A stretch of DNA of 64,000 nucleotides from Actinomadura harenae (GCF_003696215.1 NZ_RFFG01000017.1:56936-120935); one strand, 5' to 3'; counted from the stretch's first letter, positions 15,322 to 22,251 are shown. Notes: generated by a model from the sequence alone, not told the origin. Made by a program: numbers and translations.

Positions 15322-15364
15322 CCCGTGACCTGTGGTCGCCATCCTGCGTCCCACAGGCCACGGG
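15322..15364 (-). terminator. Hairpin at the end of the leftward cargo operon
   Basis: CCCGTGACCTGTGG (15322-15335) faces CCACAGGCCACGGG (15351-15364) with one mismatch and a 15-nt loop. It starts 5 bp after the stop of the last leftward gene, so a terminator is likely, although there is no clear U-run. Confidence 0.55.
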
Positions 15365-15368
15365 AGTA

Positions 15369-15593
15369 TCAGCGCGTGCGGCTGAGGAATCGCACCGCGA
15401 CCAACTGGACAGCCGCCGCCTCGGCGTCGCTCTCGTTGGGCTCCCACATCTCGCGGCGTTCCGACCCGTCCGTAGTGCGGCAGTCCCACCAGCCGTCACC
15501 CTTCGGCCTGATCTCGGCGAGCCTCGCGCCGTTGGTCGCGCACGCGACGTACCCAGTGCGGTCGGTGCGCCGGTAGATCTCCACCGTCATCAT
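15369..15593 (-). CDS. Hypothetical small protein, cargo operon gene 3
   Basis: A 74-residue protein starting MMTVEIYRRTDRTGYVACAT. The ATG at 15591-15593 overlaps the TGA of the gene before it (ATGA). It looks like a compact beta-rich fold with aromatic residues (RPKGDGWWDCRTTDG, REMWEPNESDAEAAAV) and no membrane segment. No family is recognised. Confidence 0.65.
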   Translation of the reverse strand: MMTVEIYRRTDRTGYVACATNGARLAEIRPKGDGWWDCRTTDGSERREMWEPNESDAEAAAVQLVAVRFLSRTR

Positions 15594-15994
15594 TCCCACG
15601 ACTCCCCCTCGAGGAAGAACCAGCGCACCCGCCGGAGAACGCGCCGCCACCGGGGCGGCCGGGCCATGTGCACCGAAGGAAGCGCCGGGCGGACGGAGGG
15701 GCGGACCGGGGCACGGACGGGGCGGGGCGCGCGCTCGGCCGTGCCAGGGATCACCTGGGGCACGCGGTGACCCGGAACCCAGGGGCTGGCGGGCCGCGCC
15801 GAGGTCAGTACCGCGCGGATGTACTCGGCGAGCTGGCGGGGGTCGCGCGCTTCGACCAGGCGACCGCGGAGCAGCGCCCACCACGAACCGGTGAAGTCCC
15901 CGCGCCACGTCGGAACCTGGGGGAACTGCGCATGCAGAACGGCCAGGACCTCATCCGGATCGACCTCAGGCGCCGACCACGGGGCGGGGCTCAT
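15590..15994 (-). CDS. Hypothetical protein, cargo operon gene 2
   Basis: A 134-residue protein. Residues 10-70 look folded (VDPDEVLAVLHAQFPQVPTW, GSWWALLRGRLVEARDPRQL); the rest is Arg/Pro-rich and ends with a basic amphipathic stretch RRVLRRVRWFFLEGE. It overlaps both neighbours by four bases. The strongly basic tail could bind nucleic acid or membrane; that is inference only. Confidence 0.65.
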   Translation of the reverse strand: MSPAPWSAPEVDPDEVLAVLHAQFPQVPTWRGDFTGSWWALLRGRLVEARDPRQLAEYIRAVLTSARPASPWVPGHRVPQVIPGTAERAPRPVRAPVRPSVRPALPSVHMARPPRWRRVLRRVRWFFLEGESWE

Positions 15995-16341
15995 GACCCG
16001 TGTCCGGCGCGTTGCCGGGCCAACCGGCCCTTGATCTCGGTCACCGCGTTGAACACCTGGTCATGCGGCGCGAGCGGAGCGCCGTCCGCGGTGAAGAACC
16101 ACAGCCTGTCCCCATCGGCGGGGCGCTCACGGCACACCACCCGCACGGACGGGACCTCACCGGAGCCGGACCACGGTTCGTCCTGGGAGTCGGTGATCAG
16201 CGCGCTCGTGTTGCTCAGGTCGGTGAACAGCTTGTGCGCAAGGAGATGTTGCGCGAGAGCTGCGAGGCGCTCGGAGGGGCGGGGAGACCAGTCGTTCGGG
16301 ACAGGACCGGTCGAGCCGGACGGTTCACTACGATCGCTCAT
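15991..16341 (-). CDS. Hypothetical protein, cargo operon gene 1
   Basis: Start taken at ATG 16341 (116 residues, MSDRSEPSGSTGPVPNDWSP). The open frame continues upstream, but without coding character. The helical part RLAALAQHLLAHKLFTDLSN precedes a beta-like part with VRVVCRERPADGDRLWFFTA and a helical end. Its TGA overlaps the next ATG. It is divergent from the XRE-TPR regulator, with TCCCCA boxes between, so the two may be controlled together. No family recognised. Confidence 0.65.
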   Translation of the reverse strand: MSDRSEPSGSTGPVPNDWSPRPSERLAALAQHLLAHKLFTDLSNTSALITDSQDEPWSGSGEVPSVRVVCRERPADGDRLWFFTADGAPLAPHDQVFNAVTEIKGRLARQRAGHGS

Positions 16342-16541
16342 GGGTCGGACCTCCGAAGTCCGATCAAGGCCCCGGATCCTCCCCGGTGTTCGCGCACCGG
16401 GGCCGGGGCCGCCTTGTGTCTTGGGGTGGGCGCGGCCCCTCCGGCACCCTTCGTTCACGATGTCGGACCACACGGGAACCTCAGAAGCGGCGGTCCGCGC
16501 CCACTACCGACAGTGAAACCAGTGCGCACGCCACAAGGCCA

Positions 16542-16610
16542 TGGGGAGAATGGGGGCTAGATGGGGGAGACACGCAAGCTCTCCCCACTCCGTCCGGTCG
16601 GGTCTCCCCA
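16542..16610. promoter_or_regulatory. Cluster of TGGGGA/TCCCCA boxes before the XRE-TPR gene
   Basis: TGGGGAGA at 16542, TGGGGG at 16551, TGGGGGAGAC at 16562, then CTCTCCCCA at 16579 and GTCTCCCCA at 16602. Three boxes point one way and two the other. They lie in the 281-bp divergent intergenic region 16,342-16,622, which otherwise shows no gene. Confidence 0.5.
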
Positions 16611-16622
16611 CCCCGGCGAAAG

Positions 16623-17903
16623 GTGCGTGCAACGTTGCCGACGGAAAAAGAGGCGCTCGGGGCGCGGCTCCGTGCCGCGCGTGAGGCTCCGCCGTACTGG
16701 TCCCGTGGCGAGATGGCTCGGCGCATCCGGCGCGCCGCTTCACCTGGCGACCGGGAGCAACTCGCCCACGTCCAGGCGCTCACTCACATGATCAAGGAGT
16801 GGGAACGGGGACTGCATCGGCCGTCCCCGCGCTACCGGTCCTTGTACGCGCTGGCGACTGGCCGGACGGAAGACGAGTTGTTCGGCCCTGAGCGTTCCGC
16901 ACAGCGCGCGGAACCACTCGGCTCGTTGCCGGGCCTTCCTCTCCCCAGTGGGGAGCTGTCCGCGCGGCTCGCCGAGATCACCGGGCGTCGCGTCGGTGCA
17001 GGGATAGTCACCGATCTAGCCGCACGCGTTCACGGGCTCCGCCTGGCGGACGACCTGCTAGCCGGTGGTGATCTCTTCGTCCCCGCCGTCCGGGAACTGG
17101 AGAACGCGATCCGCGTCCACCGGGAGTCGAGCCACTCTGAGCAGACCAGCCGGGAGCTGCTCGCCCTCATCGGCGAGTTCGCCCAGATCGCCGGATGGGT
17201 CGCCAGCGACGCTGGGGAACACGACCGTGCGGCCGAGATCTACCGTCTCGGCATCGACGCGGCTCGAGAGGCCGGAGACCGGACGCTAGAGAGCAACCTG
17301 CTGGGCTCGCTGGCCTACCAGGTCGCGAACGTCGGGGAGCCTGCCGAGGGTGTGGAGCTCGCGCGCGCATCTCTGGACGTGGCCGGGCCGGACGCCCCGC
17401 CCCGTGCTCGCGCACTCGCCTGGGACCGCTTCGCATGGGCGAACGCGCGCGCCCAGGACCGCGCCGCCACCGTCGAGGCGCTCGGACAGGCCAGCGCGGC
17501 GCTCGACCAGAACGAGCACCAGGACGCCGACCCCGGATACCTCTACTGGGTCAGCGAGGGCGAACTACAGGTCATGGAAGCGCGCGCCTACACCGAGCTT
17601 CGCCGTCCGCTTCGCGCCGTCCCCCTGCTGGCGGACGTGCTGAGCCGATACGACGCGACGCACACGCGAGAGCTCGCGCTCTACCTGTCGTGGCTCGCTG
17701 TCGCCCTGGTGGACGCCAACGAACCTGAGGAAGCCGCCGCCGTCACCTCCCGCATGCTCGACCTGTCCGCCGAGGTCGCCAGCGACCGCACCGCGAAGCG
17801 CGCTCATCTGGTTCTCGAGCGGCTTCGGCCCTTCGAGTCGTCCCCGCCCGTCGCCCAGGTCCTTCGCGAGGCTCCCGAGCCGCGCGGCGCTTCTCTGGGC
17901 TGA
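16623..17903 (+). CDS. XRE regulator with TPR-like C-terminal domain
   Basis: GTG at 16623 or TTG at 16635 is the likely start (about 422-426 residues); no ATG fits. An N-terminal XRE-like domain (LGARLRAAREAPPYWSRGEM, THMIKEWERGLHRPSPRYRS) is followed by helical repeats (AAEIYRLGIDAAREAGDRTL, LGSLAYQVANVGEPAEGVEL) of the TPR type common in actinomycete regulators, which often sense peptides or small signals. It is the last gene of the element, with a strong terminator 16 bp after the stop. A perfect palindrome of the TCCCCA type lies inside it. Confidence 0.8.
   Translation: MRATLPTEKEALGARLRAAREAPPYWSRGEMARRIRRAASPGDREQLAHVQALTHMIKEWERGLHRPSPRYRSLYALATGRTEDELFGPERSAQRAEPLGSLPGLPLPSGELSARLAEITGRRVGAGIVTDLAARVHGLRLADDLLAGGDLFVPAVRELENAIRVHRESSHSEQTSRELLALIGEFAQIAGWVASDAGEHDRAAEIYRLGIDAAREAGDRTLESNLLGSLAYQVANVGEPAEGVELARASLDVAGPDAPPRARALAWDRFAWANARAQDRAATVEALGQASAALDQNEHQDADPGYLYWVSEGELQVMEARAYTELRRPLRAVPLLADVLSRYDATHTRELALYLSWLAVALVDANEPEEAAAVTSRMLDLSAEVASDRTAKRAHLVLERLRPFESSPPVAQVLREAPEPRGASLG
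16941..16955. repeat. Palindrome CTCCCC-AGT-GGGGAG within the XRE-TPR gene
   Basis: Perfect 6-bp arms around AGT, containing TCCCCA on one strand and TGGGGA at the centre. It matches the box type found before the gene and in the inverted-repeat array. Confidence 0.5.
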
Positions 17904-17918
17904 TCTCGTCCAGGTACA

Positions 17919-17950
17919 CGGACGCCCCGCGGGACTCATCCCGCGGGGCG
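17919..17950 (+). terminator. Terminator after the XRE-TPR gene
   Basis: A perfect 13-bp stem (GACGCCCCGCGGG with CCCGCGGGGCGTC) and the 6-nt loop ACTCAT. It would insulate the element from the host gene to its right. Confidence 0.8.
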
Positions 17951-17951
17951 T

Positions 17952-17973
17952 CGCTGTTCCGTCTCTGTTCCGT
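17952..17973. repeat. Candidate integrase arm sites, right end
   Basis: Two tandem copies, CTGTTCCGTC at 17952-17961 and CTGTTCCGTCA at 17963-17973, 11 bp apart (one helical turn). A third copy is at 11,396. An inverted repeat GAGCTG-N6-CAGCTC lies closer to attR at 18,014-18,031. Confidence 0.5.
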
Positions 17974-18079
17974 CAGGCCACCAGAACCAGCCGGAATCCA
18001 TGCGAAGCGTTCGGAGCTGTTAGACCAGCTCAGAGCGCGTATCCCGGTGTTTGTCCAGGTCGGGCCGGTAGGAGCGAAA

Positions 18080-18097
18080 GATGGTGTCGTTCTTCCG
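18080..18097. other. attR core, contains the start codon of the dehydratase C-half
   Basis: GATGGTGTCGTTCTTCCG, identical to attL. Its ATG (18081-18083) is in frame with the host sequence to the right. AGGAG at 18070-18074, six bases before this ATG, belongs to the element. Confidence 0.88.
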
Positions 18098-18533
18098 CGG
18101 TTTCCAGGCCGGGGAGACGGTCGGCGAGCAGGCCCCGGCGCACGCCTTCCCGGAGGAGCTGCGCGCCGCCGCGCCGCTCGCCGAGGTCACCCAGCATGTG
18201 GACAACGACCAGACGTTCCGCTACTCCAAGGCGTCCGGCGACCCGATGCCGATCCACCTGGACGAGGAGTTCGCGAAGAGCGCGGGCCTGCCCGGGATCA
18301 TCGCGCACGGCCTGTGCACGATGGCGTTCACGTCCCGCGCGGTGGTCGAGGCGGCGGCGGGCGGCGACCCGGCCCGGCTGAAGCGCCTCGCCGTCCGCTT
18401 CTCCAAGGTCGTCCTCCCAGGTCAGGACGTCACGACCCGGATCCACGACCGCGGTGACGGGACGGTCGCGTTCGAGACCGTGTCGAGCTCCGGCGATGTC
18501 GTGATCAAGGACGGCCTGGCCGAGATCGCCTGA
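18081..18533 (+). CDS. MaoC-type dehydratase, C-terminal catalytic hotdog half (split gene)
   Basis: A 150-residue protein reading MVSFFRGFQAGETVGEQAPA; native sequence resumes after MVSFFR. It contains the R-hydratase motif with the catalytic dyad in SGDPMPIHLDEEFAKSAG (Asp-x4-His) and GIIAHGLCTMAF. This half binds and hydrates enoyl-CoA; the partner hotdog is at 10,917-11,345. The element supplies a well-placed AGGAG, so the half may be translated alone. Separate hotdog subunits form working heterodimers in related systems (HadAB, HadBC), so activity may survive; this is inference. Confidence 0.88.
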   Translation: MVSFFRGFQAGETVGEQAPAHAFPEELRAAAPLAEVTQHVDNDQTFRYSKASGDPMPIHLDEEFAKSAGLPGIIAHGLCTMAFTSRAVVEAAAGGDPARLKRLAVRFSKVVLPGQDVTTRIHDRGDGTVAFETVSSSGDVVIKDGLAEIA

Positions 18534-18583
18534 TCATCCGGTTCGGGGGGCGGTCTGCCGGAACGTCCCCCTACGATGCCCGC

Positions 18584-19465
18584 GTGGGGAAGATCATTGA
18601 CTACGGGACGTTCGCGGACCGCCTGAAGGCCGCGCCGAACCGCTGGGACCTGCTGCGCGAGTTCCAGGAGGAGTGGGGTTACGTGATCAGGCCGGGCTCG
18701 TCCCGGTGGAACCGCCCTCCCGAGGACAAGCACGAGTTGTCCGTGCTCGCACTGGACGATCCCGACAAGGACCAGTTCGAGGACGCCGATCTCACCCTGC
18801 CCGTCCCGGCGACGCTGGACGAGTGGTGGGAGCTGCCCTACAACACCATCATCCAGGACGACCGTCCCGAGTGGATGCACCCCTGGATGCAACCCGTGTA
18901 CCCGCCGACCGCCCGGGCCGAGCCGCTCGAAGAGGGCGACATGGGCCCGCTCCCGGACGACTCGGACCTGGTCGCGCCGGACGCCGACCACCGCGTCTGC
19001 GTGTTCATGATCGAGGGCGTGTACTGCGTCGAGTGGGCTTACCCGGCCGCCGAGGCGCACGAGCCCGACCCGCGCGTGCTGGCCTCCGTCGGCTGGGACG
19101 AGAGGGAGTGGGTCCTCCAGGCGCGGTCGCTCTCGGAGTTCTTCGTCCAGCTGGCCGTCCAGCGGCTGCCCATCGCGCTCGGCTGGTCGACGCAGGTCTA
19201 CCAGGAGGACGTCGTCGACGGCGACCAGACCGAGCTGGTCGCCAGGATCGAGGCCGAGTTGCCCGCGCTCGGTTTCGAGCCGTGGCGGGAGCTCGGCATG
19301 GACACGATCGTCCGCGGCGGCCCGGACGTGCTCGTCCACATCGCCAAGGGCGCGTGCGGCGGCATCTTCCTCTCCGGCCGCACACCTCAGGCCCTCCTGG
19401 ACCTGACCGCCCGCCTCGGCCTCGAACGCACCGAGGACGAGCTCGAAGCCCCGGAGGAGTACTGA
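18584..19465 (+). CDS. SUKH (SMI1/KNR4-like) family protein, copy 1
   Basis: A 293-residue protein, GTG start. It has the SUKH signature: LPVPATLDEWWELPYN, then DADHRVCVFMIEG...EW, a DPRVL segment and ARSLSEFFVQLAVQRL. In typical members this reads LP-x-x-L-x-x-W-W, ENQ...W, DP-x-V and SLSEF. SUKH proteins are often immunity proteins against nuclease or other polymorphic toxins. In this copy the ENQ motif is degraded (MIEGVYCVEW), unlike copy 2, which keeps AENQ. The three copies share about two thirds or more of their residues by eye. No toxin gene is nearby. Confidence 0.75.
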   Translation: MGKIIDYGTFADRLKAAPNRWDLLREFQEEWGYVIRPGSSRWNRPPEDKHELSVLALDDPDKDQFEDADLTLPVPATLDEWWELPYNTIIQDDRPEWMHPWMQPVYPPTARAEPLEEGDMGPLPDDSDLVAPDADHRVCVFMIEGVYCVEWAYPAAEAHEPDPRVLASVGWDEREWVLQARSLSEFFVQLAVQRLPIALGWSTQVYQEDVVDGDQTELVARIEAELPALGFEPWRELGMDTIVRGGPDVLVHIAKGACGGIFLSGRTPQALLDLTARLGLERTEDELEAPEEY

Positions 19466-19468
19466 GTC

Positions 19469-19539
19469 CGGCCTGGCCGAGATCGCCTGATCATCCGGTT
19501 CGGGGGCGGTCTGTCGGACCGTCCCCCTACGATGCCCGC
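19469..19539 (+). repeat. Duplicated tail of the dehydratase gene plus promoter region
   Basis: The 70 bp before copy 2 repeat 18,512-18,583, including CGGCCTGGCCGAGATCGCCT, the last codons of the MaoC dehydratase and its stop. It differs by one missing G and a few substitutions. It marks the breakpoint of the tandem duplication. Confidence 0.85.
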
Positions 19540-20412
19540 GTGGCGAAGATCGTTGACTATGGGGCGTTCGCGGACCGGCTGAAGGCCGCGCCGAACCGCT
19601 GGGACGTCCTGCGCGAGTTCCACGAGGAGTGGGGCTACGCCGTGAGACCCGGCTCGGACCGCTGGGACCGCTGGACCGAGGACGAGCACGAGACGTACGT
19701 CCGCGCGTTGAGCGGGGAGCCCCGCGACGAGGACGGCCTGGAGGGCGTCGACCTCGCGCTGCCCATCCCCGCCGCGCTGGACGAGTGGTGGGAGCTTCCC
19801 TTCAACTCGTTCACCCACGACTCCCAGCACTACGAGACGAACCCGGTGTATCCGCCGACCGTGCGTCCCGACCCGTCCGGCTACGGCGTCGCGGGCCCGC
19901 TCCAGGACGACTCGGACCTCGTCGCCCCGGACGCCGACCGCCGCGTCTGCGTGTTCATGGCCGAGAACCAGTACTGCAACGAGTGGGGCTACCTCGCCGC
20001 CGAGGCACACGACCCCGACCCGCGCGTGCTGGTCAGCGTGGACGACGACCGGTGGGCGCTCCAGGCCCGGTCGGTCTCGGAGTTCTTCCTCCAGCTGACC
20101 GTCCAGCGGCTGCCCCGGACGCTCGGCTGGTCCGCGGAGATCTACGACGGCGAGGAGATCATCGACGGCGACGAGGACGACCTGCGCGCCCGGATCACCG
20201 AGCGCATGCCGGAGCTGGGCTTCGAGCCGTGGGCCGAACTCCAGCAGGACACGATCGTCTACGGCGGCCCGGACGTCCTGGCCTTCGTCGCGGACGGCGA
20301 ACTCGGCGGCATCGCCTTCGCCGGCCGCACCCCGCGGGCCGTCCTCGACCTGGCCGAACGTCTCGGTGTGAAACTCACCGAAGAGGACCTCACCGAGCCC
20401 GGCGAGTACTGA
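19540..20412 (+). CDS. SUKH (SMI1/KNR4-like) family protein, copy 2
   Basis: A 290-residue protein starting at GTG in the duplicated context, AKIVDYGAFADRLKAAPNRW. It has the clearest SUKH pattern of the three: LPIPAALDEWWELPFN, CVFMAENQYCNEWGYLAAEA, DPDPRVLVSVDDDRWAL and ARSVSEFFLQLTVQRL. The C-terminal 90 residues (LGFEPWAELQQDTIVYGGPD) are shared by all copies and are longer than a single SUKH domain, so a second small domain may be present. It is also likely to be an immunity-type protein. Confidence 0.78.
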   Translation: MAKIVDYGAFADRLKAAPNRWDVLREFHEEWGYAVRPGSDRWDRWTEDEHETYVRALSGEPRDEDGLEGVDLALPIPAALDEWWELPFNSFTHDSQHYETNPVYPPTVRPDPSGYGVAGPLQDDSDLVAPDADRRVCVFMAENQYCNEWGYLAAEAHDPDPRVLVSVDDDRWALQARSVSEFFLQLTVQRLPRTLGWSAEIYDGEEIIDGDEDDLRARITERMPELGFEPWAELQQDTIVYGGPDVLAFVADGELGGIAFAGRTPRAVLDLAERLGVKLTEEDLTEPGEY

Positions 20413-20439
20413 CCGAGGCGCGTGGAGAGGGGCGGCCAG

Positions 20440-21324
20440 GTGGCGGAGATCGTTGACTACGGGACGTTCGCGGACCGGCTGAAGACGGCGCCGAACCGCT
20501 GGGACGTGCTGCGCGAGTTCCAGGAGGAGTGGGGCTACGCGGTCAGGCCGGGCTCGTCCCGCCGGAAGCGCATGTCCGAGGAGAGGCACGAGAAGTACGC
20601 ACTAGCGATGGGCGGAAAGACCGGCGTCGACGGTTTCGGGGGCGTCGACCTCGCCCTGCCCATCCCTGCGGCGCTGGACGAGTGGTGGGAGCTGCCGTTC
20701 AACTCCTTCACCCACGACGCCGGCCTCTACTGGACGCACCCCGTGTACCCGCCGACCGCCCAGGCAGAGACGCCCGACCATGGCGAGAGCCTGGGCCCGA
20801 TCCCGGACGACTCGGACCTCGTCGCCCCGGACGCCGACCACCGTGTCTGCGTGTTCATGGTCGAGTACCAGGCCTGCAACGAGTGGGGGTACCCGGCCGC
20901 CGAGGCGTACGAGCCCGACCCGCGCGTGCTGGTCAGCGTCGCTGGTGACGAGGGCGAGGGCGAATGGGTCCTCCAGGCGCGGTCGCTCTCGGAGTTCTTC
21001 CTCCAGCTGGCCGTTCAACGCTTGCCCCGCACGCTCGGCTGGTCGACGGAGGTCTACGAGGAGGACGTCGTCGGCGACGACGACGGGGCCGATCTGGTCG
21101 CCCGGATCGAGGCCGAACTGCCCGCGCTCGGCTTCGAGCCATGGCGCGAACTCGAACAGGACGGGATCGTCCGCGGCGGCCCGGACGTGCTCGTCCACCT
21201 TGCCCAGGGCCACAGCGGCGGCATCGTCCTCTCGGGCCGCACGCCCCAGGCCCTGCTCGACCTGTCCGCCCGCCTCGGCCTCGAACGCACCGAGGACGAA
21301 CTCGAAGCCCCGGAGGAGTACTAG
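20440..21324 (+). CDS. SUKH (SMI1/KNR4-like) family protein, copy 3
   Basis: A 294-residue protein; GTG at 20440 is chosen by alignment with the other copies (an in-frame GTG at 20422 is possible). The junction before it is only 27 bp and lacks the dehydratase tail, so this copy arose by another duplication step or was trimmed. It shares LPIPAALDEWWELPFNSFTH with copy 2, but its C-terminus (GRTPQALLDLSARLGLERTE) is nearest to copy 1. This mosaic suggests gene conversion between copies. Confidence 0.77.
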   Translation: MAEIVDYGTFADRLKTAPNRWDVLREFQEEWGYAVRPGSSRRKRMSEERHEKYALAMGGKTGVDGFGGVDLALPIPAALDEWWELPFNSFTHDAGLYWTHPVYPPTAQAETPDHGESLGPIPDDSDLVAPDADHRVCVFMVEYQACNEWGYPAAEAYEPDPRVLVSVAGDEGEGEWVLQARSLSEFFLQLAVQRLPRTLGWSTEVYEEDVVGDDDGADLVARIEAELPALGFEPWRELEQDGIVRGGPDVLVHLAQGHSGGIVLSGRTPQALLDLSARLGLERTEDELEAPEEY

Positions 21325-21419
21325 CTCCTCCCCTGGAACGGCCGAGGCCCCGTGCCACCGATCCCTCGGCATGATCTCCGAGTTGGATCCGGGTGGCCGG
21401 GGCCCGTGCTCGGCCAGAC

Positions 21420-22172
21420 TTAGACGACGCCTCCGTTGACGCGGATGTTCTGGCCGGTCACCCAGCTGGCCTGGGAGGACGCCAGGAAGGTGATCATGTT
21501 GACGATCTCGTCGGGCCGTCCGATGCGCCCCATGGCGGTCATCTTCTCCAGGCTCGCGATGAACTCCGCGGGCCGGGTGCGGAACTCCGGGGTGTCGGTG
21601 GGGCCGGGGGAGACCACGTTGACGGTGATGCCACGGTGCCCGATCTCCCGGGAGAAGACCCGTGAGAACTGCTCCAGCGCGCCCTTCGCCCCGTCGTAGA
21701 GGCCGTAGCGTGCGAAGAACAGCCCGGTCGTGTGGGAGGAGATGTTGATGATGCGGCCGCCGTCGCGCATCTGCTCCGCGGCGCGCTGCATCAGGAAGAA
21801 GGGCGCCCGCGCGTTGACGCCGAAGCTGGCGTCGAACTCCTCCTCGGTCACCTCGGCCATGGGCTTGAGCACGGGCAGAACGGCGTTGTTCACCAGGATG
21901 TCCAGCCCGCCGAACCGCTGGGTCGCCGCGTCGATGAGCGCGTCGCGCTGCTCGGTGTCGGCGATGTCGGCCGCCAGGGCCACCGCCTGGCCGCCCGCGT
22001 CGATGATGCTCCGGACGAGTTCGTCGGCCTGGTCCTGCTGGTGGGGCAGGTGGTTGACGACGACGTGGGCGCCCTCGGCCGCGAGCCGGGCCGCGATCGC
22101 CGCGCCGAGGCCGGTGGCGGCGCCGGTGACGATCGCGACCTTCTCCGCGACGCCGTCGATGGTGGTGCTCAT
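21420..22172 (-). CDS. SDR-family oxidoreductase
   Basis: A 250-residue classical short-chain dehydrogenase. Cofactor motif TGAATGLG near residue 16, NNAVLP (NNAG position), INISS with the catalytic Ser, and YDGAK with Tyr and Lys; C-terminal PGPTDTPEFR and VNGG. FabG-like enzymes reduce ketones with NAD(P)H. It is the distal gene of a leftward operon with a second SDR, a SnoaL-like protein and an MFS exporter, under a divergent TetR gene. The substrate is not known. Confidence 0.92.
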   Translation of the reverse strand: MSTTIDGVAEKVAIVTGAATGLGAAIAARLAAEGAHVVVNHLPHQQDQADELVRSIIDAGGQAVALAADIADTEQRDALIDAATQRFGGLDILVNNAVLPVLKPMAEVTEEEFDASFGVNARAPFFLMQRAAEQMRDGGRIINISSHTTGLFFARYGLYDGAKGALEQFSRVFSREIGHRGITVNVVSPGPTDTPEFRTRPAEFIASLEKMTAMGRIGRPDEIVNMITFLASSQASWVTGQNIRVNGGVV

Positions 22173-22251
22173 GTTCCTGTCGCTCCTAGGTTCGGCCAGG
22201 GGATGTCGTGGCCGCTGATGGTTCTTGTTGCGTTCGCGTGTTCCGCTGCGG

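Larger units (their letters stand above)
14846..15368. other. Gene-free region rich in long inverted repeats (candidate origin or control region)
   Basis: No credible gene lies in these 523 bp; the open frames are non-coding in composition. It holds five inverted repeats between 15,014 and 15,269 plus one at 15,322-15,364, described separately. Four share a TCCCCA/TGGGGA core. Another box pair is at 14,941-14,955 (ACTCCCCACCCGGGG). The region lies between the end of the plus-strand replication-type gene chain and the ends of the leftward cargo operon. Confidence 0.7.
11303..18097. mobile_element. Integrative element inserted in a MaoC dehydratase gene
   Basis: The element is bounded by an 18-bp direct repeat (11303-11320 and 18080-18097), giving about 6.78 kb. 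It has a tyrosine integrase at the left end, XRE repressor, MerR-like excisionase, a replication-type HTH protein and several small overlapping genes on the plus strand, a long inverted-repeat region, a leftward three-gene operon and an XRE-TPR regulator. No FtsK-like translocase, relaxase, primase, terminase or capsid gene was seen, so it is smaller than a typical actinomycete integrative and conjugative element. It could be a remnant or a satellite mobilised by another element. Confidence 0.88.

Noticed and set aside
16561..16791. A 76-residue plus-strand frame starting at ATG 16561
   Set aside because: It overlaps the XRE-TPR gene out of frame and its composition is Arg/Pro-rich, unlike a real protein.
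11303..18097. A tRNA gene as the integration target
   Set aside because: The 18-bp core is within a protein-coding gene on both sides, and no tRNA-like cloverleaf was seen at either end.
18673..20412. A 579-residue open frame covering SUKH copies 1 and 2
   Set aside because: Its first half is the +1 frame of copy 1. Only the part from 19,540 is coding.
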